In this document: positions 33,585-42,974 of the stretch, piece after piece
Position numbering within the stretch: position 1 is the stretch's first letter
Layout of the letters: each line of letters opens with the position of its first letter
From: Saposhnikovia divaricata
Lineage: Eukaryota > Streptophyta > Magnoliopsida > Apiales > Apiaceae
Reading direction: 5' to 3'
DNA: 64,000 nt
NCBI GenBank assembly: GCA_036435485.1
Contig: CM071597.1
Coordinates: 144,953,647 to 145,017,646 of the forward strand
Notes under the pieces: model-generated
The model's database searches: none
What the model was told of the DNA's origin: nothing
Seen by the model: the letters and a program-made list of their open reading frames with translations, nothing else
Translations under genes and position numbers: made by a program

Positions 33585-36013
33585 GTACGTTATAAACCCC
33601 AGAGATGAGGCGACGTTAAGACAATAAATTCACTAAGATAATAAGAACTCTTGCCAAGTTCATAGTCAGACTACTTAATGTAGTGATGACATTTAAAACC
33701 CTTAGGGGAACTATTAAGTGTCATGATAGTAACTTAGCTCGATATTGTATTGACGAGTAAGGCGACAGACCTTGAGGCATACGAGCAGCGCGATGATGCT
33801 TTATATGCTGAAGATCAGCGGGTAAATTCGATGGAGTACCCTACTGGAGACCCGGAAGAGGTTCCAGCAGATAAGGACAGTCCTGTTAGGATAAGGAGCT
33901 TACCCTTAAGGAATGAGGGCCGCAGCCAGAAAGACTGTGATGATTAAGGTATGGTGCTCAGAAAAGTGAGCACAAATAAATGAGCTATTAGCAAGAGAAC
34001 CGAAGATTCATGTTGGATTCATAGCCGGACTACTGGATGTAGTACCATCAAGTAAGACGGATTGAAAGGATCACTTGAGATCTTATACGGGAATAGATGA
34101 GAATCATTAGAGACTTTCATATTAACGAAAAGAGAGCCAGAGGGATGTATGATTATCAAAGACATCGATATAGGACGAGGAACAGAGTGCCTAGAAATAG
34201 TTGAGAAGAGGCAGTAAGTGCCATATCATTTAATAAATGAATTAGTATGAATATTGTCAATAATAATTCGCCATAAAAAGGTAGATGTCATAGGTTATAA
34301 TTTATGGAACCAAATTGAGGTTAATAAGGTGGTTTTATTTAGGGAAATATTCATGTTATGAATGAATCTGTTAGAAAGTAAAGACATTGGGAAGTAACAG
34401 CATGATTGGATAAAGTTATATAAGGAAGTAGTAAGCAAGACAATGATCTCAGAACCTACCGGAAGATAAGACCAGTGAGCCAAGATAAACTCATAATGAG
34501 ACTACTGTTAGAGACTGAGTACAGAGTTATTTCAACTCAGTGAAATGATGAACCAGAAATGTTAGATACATGCGATTCAGAGGAATATTAAATTCTTACT
34601 TTTCGTTGAATGGATCATAGTAGTTACCTTAAGTTTACTCCGACGCGGAATTATAATGGATCTAGTAATACGATCAGCAGTTAAAGAGAAAAATGTGAGA
34701 AAATCTTCCTGGAGCTAAAAGATGAAATTGGTAATGACCAAGAGTTGGCATTACTTAATGGAAAAAGGGAGACTTTGTGCTTCCAACGACGCTTCGCATA
34801 AAAGATTAGGATATGTGCTTGCGCAGCATGACAAAGTACTTGCGGATGCATTCGGACAGCACAGTTCACCAGGTTCGGATGGCCTTAGTAGTGCCAATTT
34901 TTATGGAACAACCAACTCCGACGGTAATGTTCCTTCTGAGACTAGTGGCTAGGTACACTGACATTTGGTAATATTGAATGTTAGGACGTATAGGTATCAG
35001 GATATTGTGTCAGGTTTCAGTTTGAAACTGTTGATTCCCATCTAAGGGATGTATATAATTGGTTCCTCTCCAGTGGTTAAACTTCCAATCTAATGACGAT
35101 TATTTCGTAAATTATGACTGCTTATGGTTCTACCTGCTTGGAGGTTCGTAGAACCATTCTTCAGGTTTCGAAATAGGTCTCCTTAATGTTACCAGTAGGT
35201 GGATAGATTGACCAAAATTTCCCCAATTCTGGAAAGAAATCCGGAGAATTTTGGCAAACCTTGTCTTTCTGATTATCAGAGAACATCATTGAAAAGAATG
35301 GAAACTGGAGCGAACCCTGTGGATTGGGTAAGGTTTCTGTCATATGGGTTGGTGGACGGACCCTGATTATTACAATCGATGGTAGAGATAAAATGATGAA
35401 GTGAGATTGGACAGAAATAGGAAATGTAAGTAAGAAACCAGCCGGACTGAGAAACTCCAGGATTGACTTAAGTGAAAAGGCTGTTATGTCAGGAATGGTA
35501 AGCTTGCGTGGCACGTGGGATTGATAAGAATAGTTGAAGAGATAAAAATAGAGGAAAGGTGACCAGAGATGGCGCTGAGTAGTCGATTAAGACTTATATG
35601 AAGTAAAGTGTTGGAAAGGTAGAAGGTATCAAAGAAGAAGACACTATGCCGGCAATTGCTGGAAAAGAAATGCTATTAGCCAAGCCCCTAAAATCATATA
35701 TTTTTATTTTAGTGTGGCCAGTTGAGGCCAAGTCACAAAGGATTATCAAGTGACTAGACCAACAATGAAAGGACAAAGCAGGGTTGCTTCTAAGTAAGCA
35801 CCGACTTCAAGGGCTTCTGATATAAAGGAAATATTAATGAGATTGTAGGAATCTTCTACTGAACCCTTTGCAACCCATGTTTGGATTGGGAATTTACTAG
35901 ACTTTTGGAATGGGGTCACCCGTACTAAAGTGATTCATGTGTATATGATTATCCAAGATTACGAGTAAAAATAGAAGTATAGTGACTTGAGATGTTTGAT
36001 GTTAGGGTATTAT
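33585..36013 (+). pseudogene. Tekay-2 internal region, left part (gag and RNase H scraps)
   Basis: A 65-codon gag amino-terminal trace is at 33750-33947; it starts at TTG where ATG would be expected and then hits stops. A trace of the first half of RNase H lies near 34770-34870 (SNDASHKRLGYVLAQHDK). Between them is only about 0.8 kb, far too short for gag, protease and reverse transcriptase, so most of these genes are deleted. The segment is collinear with 12618-14880 of Tekay-1. Copia Y interrupts it at 36013/36014. Confidence 0.65.
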
Positions 36014-36547
36014 TGAAGGAATTTACGGATGAGCGGAAGCGCAAATAACAATTATTTCCGTAAAACCATATATCGCACATATAGAAAATCATGTAAAAAT
36101 GAAATACGAGGGATTCGTAACCATACCTTGAAATCGAAGCTTTACAAAAATGGTGTTTTAGCAGTTGCTCCTCAGAGTGTGAAGCACTCTACCGGTATCC
36201 ACCAAGATTAATTCTTCGACGAAGCTTTTTATAAAACTAAGCTTTTATAAAAATGGAGGTTTGAGAGAGAGAGAGAGATGAAGAAGATGAGGGAGGCAAC
36301 TAGGTTTTTCACAAAAACCAAAAGTGTGTAAACTCATTCTCATCTCATTCTATTTATAGGGCTCATGTAGGGTTTTCATAATTAATATATCATTATATAT
36401 TAATATATAAATCCTACACTTTATCCTATAAAATGTTAAATAATAATTAAAACAAGTCTTTTATTATTATTAATGAAATCAAACAAGAATACATGAAAGT
36501 TCTTCCTAACTCATCATACATGATTGGATTTAGGACAAACACTTTCA
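36014..36547 (-). repeat. 3' LTR of element Y (534 bp)
   Basis: On the minus strand starts TGAAAGTGTTTGTCC and ends AAATTCCTTCA. Matches 42441-42974 almost perfectly. TATA-like sequence at 36350-36359. Confidence 0.93.
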
Positions 36548-36560
36548 ATCTCCCACTTGA
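36548..36560 (-). other. Polypurine tract of element Y
   Basis: The minus strand reads TTCAAGTGGGAGAT just before the LTR, directly after the pol stop codon. Confidence 0.8.
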
Positions 36561-36561
36561 A

Positions 36562-39500
36562 CTAAAGCCAATCACCCTGGTATCTAATACCCATCTTCTC
36601 TTTATGACGATCAAAGTGAATCTGAGACAATGACTTTGTGAGTGGGTCTGCTATGTTGTTATGTGTGTCAACTCTCTCAACCTTGACATCTCCCCTTTCA
36701 ATGATCTCCCTAATCAAATGAAAGCGCCGCAAAACATGTTTGGAATTTTTATGAGACCTAGGTTCCTTGGCTTGTGCTATTGCTGCATTGTTATCACAAT
36801 ACAACACAATAGGCTCTTCAATGCTTGGAACAACTCCCAACTCAGAAACAAATTTCCTCATCCAAACGGCTTCTTTTGCAGCCTCACTTGCAGCTATATA
36901 CTCTGCTTTCGCTGTGGAGTCAGCCGTTGTCGACTGTTTGGAACTCTTCCAACTAATCGCACCACCATTCAAAGTAAACACATACCCTGACATGGATTTG
37001 CTGTCACTTTCTGATTGAAAACTAGAGTCAGTATAACCCTCTATTTTCAATTCAGATCCACCAAAAACAAGAAAAATATCCTTAGTCCTTCGCAAGTACT
37101 TAAGGATGTTCTTTACTGCTTTCCAGTGGTCTTCACCTGGATTGGACTGATATCTGCTTGTCACACTAATTGAATAAGCAACATCAGGCCTAGTACATAA
37201 CATCGTGTACATGATAGATCCTATTGCTGAAGCATAAGGAATCTTACTCATGCGCTCTCTTTCCTCAGGTGTCTTAGGAGACATCTTTTCGGAGAGGGAT
37301 ACTCCATGGCTCATCGGTATGAGACCTCTCTTGGAGTTTTCCATGCTAAACCTTTTAAGCACTTTCTCGATGTATGTACCCTGGGTAAGACCTATCATTC
37401 TTCTAGATCTATCTCTATAGATCTTCATACCGAGAATGTAGGATGCTTCACCCAAGTCCTTCATAGTGAAGTTCTTTGATAACCACACTTTGACTGATTG
37501 CAGCATCGGTATATCATTTCCTATAAGAAGTATGTCATCCACATACAATACAAGAAATGTTACCGCGCTCCCACTAACCTTCTTGTAGACACATGGTTCA
37601 TCTATGTTCTTGATAAAATCAAACTCTTTGATTGTCTCATCAAAACGAATGTTCCATCTACGAGAAGCTTGCTTTAATCCATATATGGTCTTTAGCAGCT
37701 TACACACTAGGTGTTCATTCCCTTTAGAAACAAACCCCTCTGGCTGTGTCATATACACTTCCTCTTCAAGTTTCCCATTGAGGAAGGCCGTTTTCACGTC
37801 CATTTGCCAGATCTCATAGTCGTAGTAAGCAGCAATCGCAAGCAAAATCCGAATTGATTTTAACAGGGCTACAGGCGAAAAAGTTTCATCAAAGTCAATC
37901 CCTTGCCTTTGTCTGAATCCTTTTGCCACGAGCCTGGCCTTATAGGTCTCCACCTGGCCATCTGCTCCAATCTTTCTTTTGTATACCCATTTGCATCCAA
38001 TAGGATTCACATCCTCTGGTGCTTCAACCAAAGTCCATACTTGGTTGGCATACATAGAATCCATTTCGGATTTCATGGCACTCTGCCATTTCTCTGAGTC
38101 AACACTACTCATAGCCTCATTATAGGTCATAGGGTCGTCATCATCAACGATTGATAACTCATTGTCATTCTCAATGACAAGGCCATAATACCTCTCAGGT
38201 TGGCGAGACACTCTTTCTGACCTACGAATGGGCTGTACCACAGAAGGTTGTTCAGTCTGAACAGGTGTTTCCTCTTGAACCGTAGTAGTTTGTGCTTCTT
38301 GAACTTCATTAAGTTCTATTTTGCTCCCACTGTTTCCTTCTAGGATAAACTGTTTTTCCAAGAAGGTAGCATGTCTGGAGACAAATACACTATGATTGGT
38401 GTAGAAGTAATACCCTAAAGTTTCTTTAGGATATCCCACAAAACTACATTTCACGGATCGAGATTCCAGCTTATCAGGGTCAACTTTCTTGACATAAGCC
38501 GGACATCCCCAAATCTTAACGTGTTTAAGACTCGGTTTCCTTTCTTTCCATATCTCATATGGAGTTTGAGGAACAGATTTGGAAGGCACCTTATTCAGTA
38601 AATATGCTGAGGTTTCCAATGCATAACCCCAAAGGAATACTGGAAGATTTGCATAGCTCATCATGGACCGAACCATGTCTAACAAAGTTCGATTTCTCCT
38701 TTCAGATACTCCATTCAACTGTGGAGTATATGGAGGAGTCCACTGAGAGACTATACCATTTTCTTTGAGATAATCTAGAAATTCTCCACTCAAGTATTCA
38801 CCACCTCGATCTGATCGAAGAGTTTTAATACTACGTTTGGTTTGTTTCTCCACTTCATTCTTATATTCTTTGAACTTTTCAAAGGCCTCAGACTTGTGTT
38901 TCATCAAATACACATATCCGAATCTAGATCGATCATCTATGAAAGTAATGAAGTACGAAAATCCACCCATGGCTTGCGTAGACATCGGTCCACATACATC
39001 TGTATGTACCAGTCCTAGCAATTCTGCAGCCCTCTCTCCATGTCCACTAAATGGAGATTTGGTCATTTTACCCAATAGACAAGACTCGCATGTAGGATAT
39101 GATTCAAAATCAAAGGGGTCAAGTAACCCTTCCTTATGCAATGTCCGCAGTCTATTTTCACTAATATGACCAAGTCTGCAGTGCCACAAATAGGTGAGAT
39201 TTTCATCATCCCTTTTCCTTTTATTAGTATGTTCAATTTGTAGTAAATCATGCTCTATGTCACACACATATAGACCATTATTTAAAATACCACTACCATA
39301 AAGAACATTATCTCTAAGAATTGAACATTCATTATTCTTAATAACAAACGAAAATCCATCCAAGTCTAACATGGGAATAGAAATAATATTCCTCACAATC
39401 GAGGGAACAAAATAACAATTATTTAAAACAATAGTCTTGCCCGTAGGCATATGTAAATCAAACGATCCTACAGATTCAGCAGCAGCTCTTGCTCCATTTC

Positions 39501-39645
39501 CCATCCGTAGAATCACCTCCTCTTCCTCGAGAGTCCTACTTCTCCTTAGTCCCTGCAACGAATTGCAAATGTGAGAACCACAGGCGGTATCTAATACCCA
39601 AGTAGAATTTTGATTTATTGACATATTCACTTCAATCATGAACAT
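36562..39645 (-). CDS. pol: Copia pol polyprotein of element Y (protease, integrase, RT, RNase H)
   Basis: This 1027-codon ORF carries all enzymes for cDNA synthesis and integration. The protease active site is DTA at residues 19-21 (LDTACGSHIC); most relatives have DTG. The integrase zinc-binding part has H155, H160, C186 and C189. The catalytic triad is D216, D279 and E315, giving the DD35E spacing. A hinge follows, then reverse transcriptase from about residue 568 (ARLVAKG) with YVDD at 701-704. RNase H has D873, E915 and D951, and the ORF ends at GDWL next to the PPT. The listed start is only the first Met in frame; the true protein probably begins in gag, because the protease amino end lacks its own start region and the frame overlaps gag by ten bases. 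Copia lineage not assigned. Confidence 0.93.
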   Translation of the reverse strand: MFMIEVNMSINQNSTWVLDTACGSHICNSLQGLRRSRTLEEEEVILRMGNGARAAAESVGSFDLHMPTGKTIVLNNCYFVPSIVRNIISIPMLDLDGFSFVIKNNECSILRDNVLYGSGILNNGLYVCDIEHDLLQIEHTNKRKRDDENLTYLWHCRLGHISENRLRTLHKEGLLDPFDFESYPTCESCLLGKMTKSPFSGHGERAAELLGLVHTDVCGPMSTQAMGGFSYFITFIDDRSRFGYVYLMKHKSEAFEKFKEYKNEVEKQTKRSIKTLRSDRGGEYLSGEFLDYLKENGIVSQWTPPYTPQLNGVSERRNRTLLDMVRSMMSYANLPVFLWGYALETSAYLLNKVPSKSVPQTPYEIWKERKPSLKHVKIWGCPAYVKKVDPDKLESRSVKCSFVGYPKETLGYYFYTNHSVFVSRHATFLEKQFILEGNSGSKIELNEVQEAQTTTVQEETPVQTEQPSVVQPIRRSERVSRQPERYYGLVIENDNELSIVDDDDPMTYNEAMSSVDSEKWQSAMKSEMDSMYANQVWTLVEAPEDVNPIGCKWVYKRKIGADGQVETYKARLVAKGFRQRQGIDFDETFSPVALLKSIRILLAIAAYYDYEIWQMDVKTAFLNGKLEEEVYMTQPEGFVSKGNEHLVCKLLKTIYGLKQASRRWNIRFDETIKEFDFIKNIDEPCVYKKVSGSAVTFLVLYVDDILLIGNDIPMLQSVKVWLSKNFTMKDLGEASYILGMKIYRDRSRRMIGLTQGTYIEKVLKRFSMENSKRGLIPMSHGVSLSEKMSPKTPEERERMSKIPYASAIGSIMYTMLCTRPDVAYSISVTSRYQSNPGEDHWKAVKNILKYLRRTKDIFLVFGGSELKIEGYTDSSFQSESDSKSMSGYVFTLNGGAISWKSSKQSTTADSTAKAEYIAASEAAKEAVWMRKFVSELGVVPSIEEPIVLYCDNNAAIAQAKEPRSHKNSKHVLRRFHLIREIIERGDVKVERVDTHNNIADPLTKSLSQIHFDRHKEKMGIRYQGDWL

Positions 39646-40517
39646 ACCTGAACCAGAAGCGACAGTCTCACTATCTTTCTTTTTTTTTTCATTTCTGCAA
39701 GGTAAACCTTGCAGTTCCTCTTCCAGTGCCCCACCTTGTTACAGTGAAAGCAAACAGCTTTGCTCTTGGGGTCTTCAGCTTTTGGTGGAACCGGCTTTTT
39801 CTCACCAACTTTCTTCTTCTTGGAAGGGTTCTTCTTCCTTTTCTTAGGATTGGAACCCTCACCAATTAGAAGAACAGAACTCTTCTTAGAGGGAAAATTC
39901 GATTCCGCAGTCTTCAACATGTTGTGGAGTTCAGCCAGGCTGACGTCCAACTTATTCATGTGAAAGTTCACAACAAACTGCGAAAATGAACCCGGAAGTG
40001 ATTGCAAGACCAAGTCTTGAGTCAGTTCCCTATCCATGACAAAACCAAGTTGCCCAAGACGTTCAATCAAATTGATCATCTTAAGTACATGGTCATTCAC
40101 GGATGATCCCTCAGACATCCTACAACGGAACAGCTCCTTCGATATCTCATATCGAGCTGTCCTCCCTGCCACATCATACAACTCTTGCAGATGCTCTAGG
40201 ATAGTGTGAGCATCCATAAGCTCATGTTGCTTCTGTAGCTCATCGTTCATGGAAGCTAGCATGATACATTGAGCAACATTAGCATCATCTATCCACTTAC
40301 GATACACAACATGTTCATCATTATGTGCATCGTCAGCAGGTTCAGCAGGCTTAGGTGAGTCAAGCACATATTCCAGCTTCTCAACCCTGAGAACAATTCT
40401 CAAGTTTCGAAGCCAGTTAGCAAAATTCGGACCAGTCAATTTATGAGCATCTAGTATGCTCCGGAGTGATAGTGCACCAGACATAGTGTATATAGTAAAT
40501 CTGTAAATGGTAAACAC
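39636..40517 (-). CDS. gag: Copia gag of element Y
   Basis: This ORF encodes the capsid protein, which assembles with element RNA in the cytoplasm. The first Met is at 40517, but the second (40484, MSGALSLRS) matches the start of Gag in element Z better and is preferred. The Copia-type gag domain covers about residues 15-205, including LTGPNFANWLRN and the later LVLQSLP segment. A lysine-rich linker precedes a CCHC zinc knuckle at C256, C259, H264 and C269. After residue 275 the frame runs through an A10 tract (39680-39689 on the plus strand as T10) into a short non-homologous tail and stops, while pol continues in the -1 frame. In relatives gag and pol are usually one ORF, so this is either a one-base loss or a slippage site. 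Confidence 0.9.
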   Translation of the reverse strand: MFTIYRFTIYTMSGALSLRSILDAHKLTGPNFANWLRNLRIVLRVEKLEYVLDSPKPAEPADDAHNDEHVVYRKWIDDANVAQCIMLASMNDELQKQHELMDAHTILEHLQELYDVAGRTARYEISKELFRCRMSEGSSVNDHVLKMINLIERLGQLGFVMDRELTQDLVLQSLPGSFSQFVVNFHMNKLDVSLAELHNMLKTAESNFPSKKSSVLLIGEGSNPKKRKKNPSKKKKVGEKKPVPPKAEDPKSKAVCFHCNKVGHWKRNCKVYLAEMKKKRKIVRLSLLVQVCS

Positions 40518-40667
40518 ATAACAACACTTAGCAAATATTCAATTTCATTTTAAAAACACTATATGAATCGGGTCTTTATTCATAAGTGACTCCCACTAGT
40601 TTATCTAATTTATTCAACCCCCTTAAGTGAAAAATTAAGCATTCATAATGCTAGTGGGAATAGGGAT

Positions 40668-41060
40668 CCTATATTCCATCACACAACCTCGGCTGTGGCA
40701 CGAAACGCCATGTGATGTTCAATAGGCAGACAACTCTTGTCAATTACATCTCATGTTATTCCCTAATAAAACTTTAGCCTCTTGAATAATTGAGTCACGG
40801 CTGTGGCACGACAAACTCAATATTCTAAGTCAAGTCTAACCCAACATTCCGTACAACTGAATCAGTCTCCAACGGCCCACGGCTGTAGCACGTAACGACC
40901 ATTAGATTCTAATTCATTGTACACATCTCTATGTAATAGACAAGTATTTCTTATTTCAAAATCAAAGCCCTCGGCTGTAGCACGAAACGACAATGATTCA
41001 AAAATAAGAACTACTTTCTACCATGTTGGAAGGCTATGACCGACACAAGCCCGTTGTGTC
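40668..41060 (-). repeat. Array of stem-loops with repeated apical motif (element Y leader)
   Basis: Four copies of CGGCTGTRGCACGWAACG-like sequence (40690, 40798, 40880 and 40972, plus strand) each lie between inverted flanks of unrelated sequence. These are CATCACA/TGTGATG (40677, 40711), GAATA+TTGAGT / ACTCAA+TATTC (40784, 40815), a weaker AACGG/CCATT pair (40871, 40899), and TTCTTATTT/AAATAAGAA (40948, 41002). A fifth plain hairpin GACACAA/TTGTGTC is at 41042-41060. Confidence 0.75.
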
Positions 41061-41152
41061 ATTGGCCAATTACTACTTGATATTATTTAATTTTAGAGGG
41101 ATTATATTATGTTACAATCATAATCATATTATAAAGAGATTCTTCCTTTTAA

Positions 41153-41289
41153 ATTAAATATTTCAAATCAATAATCGATAATTGGATGATTCCCAGATCG
41201 GGGGGAGCATTGTCAAGAGGCGTCACTTAATACCCCTTTCTTACAGATCGAAATCCGTTTTTGACAGAATCATCCATTCTCTCAATATT
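41153..41289 (-). other. Conserved leader block, copy in element Y
   Basis: Highly similar to 52765-52880 in element Z, although the LTRs of Y and Z are unrelated. Closed by a perfect 9-bp inverted pair GGATGATTC (41184-41192) / GAATCATCC (41267-41275), with a possible inner GGGG/CCCC pairing. Confidence 0.7.
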
Positions 41290-41743
41290 GAAAATTCATA
41301 TTTAATTACGTGTTTCACAAACACAAGAATCTCATGATTGTATTCATAATATTATTATTAAGGCAAGAAACGATTCCTATTTCTAGATTTTCTAGAGCAC
41401 GCCTTATTTTGATTTAAGTTCACCTAAATCTATCATCGCATGGTAAACATAGGCATATATCACATATATAAAAATAAATCAATAAGTAAGCATGCAAGCA
41501 ATATCATGTCACACATTGATATATTGATGTCATGGATTTATTATAGTATTTAAAAGCAATTAATCCAATTAAAACATGCTTTAAAAACACTTCCGGAAAT
41601 ATAAATAATTCAAAATTATTATATAAAAAATATTTGACCACTCCATTAGATCCGTCTCGGAAAAACAAATCCAACGATATATTGCACGCCCAAAATGGAG
41701 TTACGAAACTCCCAGAAAATCAAATTTAATGTGACAGAAGGGC

Positions 41744-41851
41744 TGTAACGCATTTTCGGAATGCGTTACAATAATTTAAATCCATTAAATCGTGTAACGC
41801 ATTAGTCTCATGCGCGACTGGACCTGTCACGCATTTCCCAAATGCGTGACA
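41744..41851 (-). repeat. Two perfect GTAACGCA-type hairpins (element Y leader)
   Basis: TGTAACGCATT/AATGCGTTACA with a 5-base loop (41744-41770), and TGTCACGCATTT/AAATGCGTGACA with a 3-base loop (41825-41851). The A-to-C difference between the two is compensated in the opposite arm. Confidence 0.8.
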
Positions 41852-42420
41852 CCCTTCCCCCAAGATTGTGCGCCACGCGCGCGACAGCAGGTTACAGCAG
41901 AAAAAAAAATATTTGTGTCAGACCGTTGTACTTGTTCATCAGACTGAAACGCATGGCATTATTACCCAAACATAAACTGCCGAATACATTAATAACTATT
42001 ATTGTTATTAATTTTTTTTTATTTTACTATTAATAAACTAATTAACAATTAATTAATAAATTAATAAAAAATAAAAATAATCTGATTTCTGAAATCAAAC
42101 AGCAGCAAAATGATCAGATCAGCCAAGGGTCCTTGTGCAAATTTTAATTTCATATTATTCAACATGCATAATTATTTTATGAATTTTAATTAAAACAATT
42201 TTAAAAAAATTCATAACAAATAATCTACACATCACAAAATTATGAAAAAAATATCTAGATGATCCAAAACACTTGTAGAACCCAGATCAGTGGTCAAAAC
42301 TTCATGCAAATATTATTTTGAATCAATTCATAATTAAATCCAAATAAACTTGCAAAAATCATAATAAATCCATACATGCATAAAAAAATCTGAAATTTTT
42401 ATATGACTCTCTATATGCAA

Positions 42421-42439
42421 GAACCTGGCTCTGATGCCA
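42421..42439 (-). other. Primer binding site of element Y (initiator tRNA-Met)
   Basis: The minus strand reads TGGCATCAGAGCCAGGTTC one base after the LTR end. It is the initiator tRNA-Met complement with a T-to-C change at position 4. Confidence 0.85.
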
Positions 42440-42440
42440 T

Positions 42441-42974
42441 TGAAGGAATTTACGGATGAGCGGAAGCGCAAATAACAATTATTTCCGTAAAACCATATAT
42501 CGCACATATAGAAAATCATGTAAAAATGAAATATGAGGGATTCGTAACCATACCTTGAAATCGAAGCTTTACAAAAATGGTGTTTTAGCAGTTGCTCCTC
42601 AGAGTGTGAAGCACTCTACCGGTATCCACCAAGATTAATTCTTCGACGAAGCTTTTTATAAAACTAAGCTTTTATAAAAATGGAGGTTTGAGAGAGAGAG
42701 AGAGATGAAGAAGATGAGGGAGGCAACTAGGTTTTTCACAAAAACCAAAAGTGTGTAAACTCATTCTCATCTCATTCTATTTATAGGGCTCATGTAGGGT
42801 TTTCATAATTAATATATCATTATATATTAATATATAAATCCTACACTTTATCTTATAAAATGTTAAATAATAATTAAAACAAGTCTTTTATTATTATTAA
42901 TGAAATCAAACAAGAATACATGAAAGTTCTTCCTAACTCATCATACATGATTGGATTTAGGACAAACACTTTCA
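42441..42974 (-). repeat. 5' LTR of element Y (534 bp)
   Basis: TG...CA ends, partner of 36014-36547. It drives element transcription from the TATA-like box at 42777-42786. A GA microsatellite occurs near 42690-42705. Confidence 0.94.
42777..42786 (-). promoter_or_regulatory. Putative TATA box of element Y 5' LTR
   Basis: The minus strand reads CTATAAATAG about 190 bp into the LTR, followed by an A/G-rich stretch; a good plant TATA consensus. Confidence 0.7.

Larger units (their letters stand above)
40518..42420 (-). other. Structured 5' leader of element Y (1.9 kb)
   Basis: Untranslated region between PBS and gag on the minus strand. It contains three kinds of inverted-repeat structure: GTAACGCA hairpins (41744-41770 and 41825-41851), a conserved block shared with element Z (41153-41289), and an array of stem-loops with a repeated apical motif (40668-41060). 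The remainder is AT-rich without ORFs; the plus-strand 63-codon ORF at 41842-42033 is not convincing. The leader is unusually long for a 7-kb Copia element. Confidence 0.75.
36014..42974 (-). mobile_element. Copia element Y, nearly intact, TSD ATTAT
   Basis: A full-length minus-strand Ty1/Copia element of 6961 bp. LTRs of 534 bp (36014-36547 and 42441-42974) differ at only about two positions by eye. The 5-bp duplication ATTAT is perfect (36009-36013 and 42975-42979). PBS, long leader, gag, pol and PPT are all present in order. The only evident coding lesion is a one-base frame difference between gag and pol. It sits in Tekay-2; the empty site can be read in Tekay-1 near 14867-14880. Confidence 0.93.

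Noticed and set aside
36029..36211. Plus-strand 60-codon ORF at the start of the Y LTR
   Set aside because: Inside the LTR and antisense to element transcription; no motif.
37604..39169. Several plus-strand ORFs of 60-114 codons opposite pol of Y
   Set aside because: Antisense shadows of the integrase-RT ORF; no independent motifs.
40668..41060. Regularly spaced repeats considered as a CRISPR-like array
   Set aside because: Repeats are imperfect, spacers are complementary flanks rather than unique spacers, and the context is a plant retrotransposon leader.
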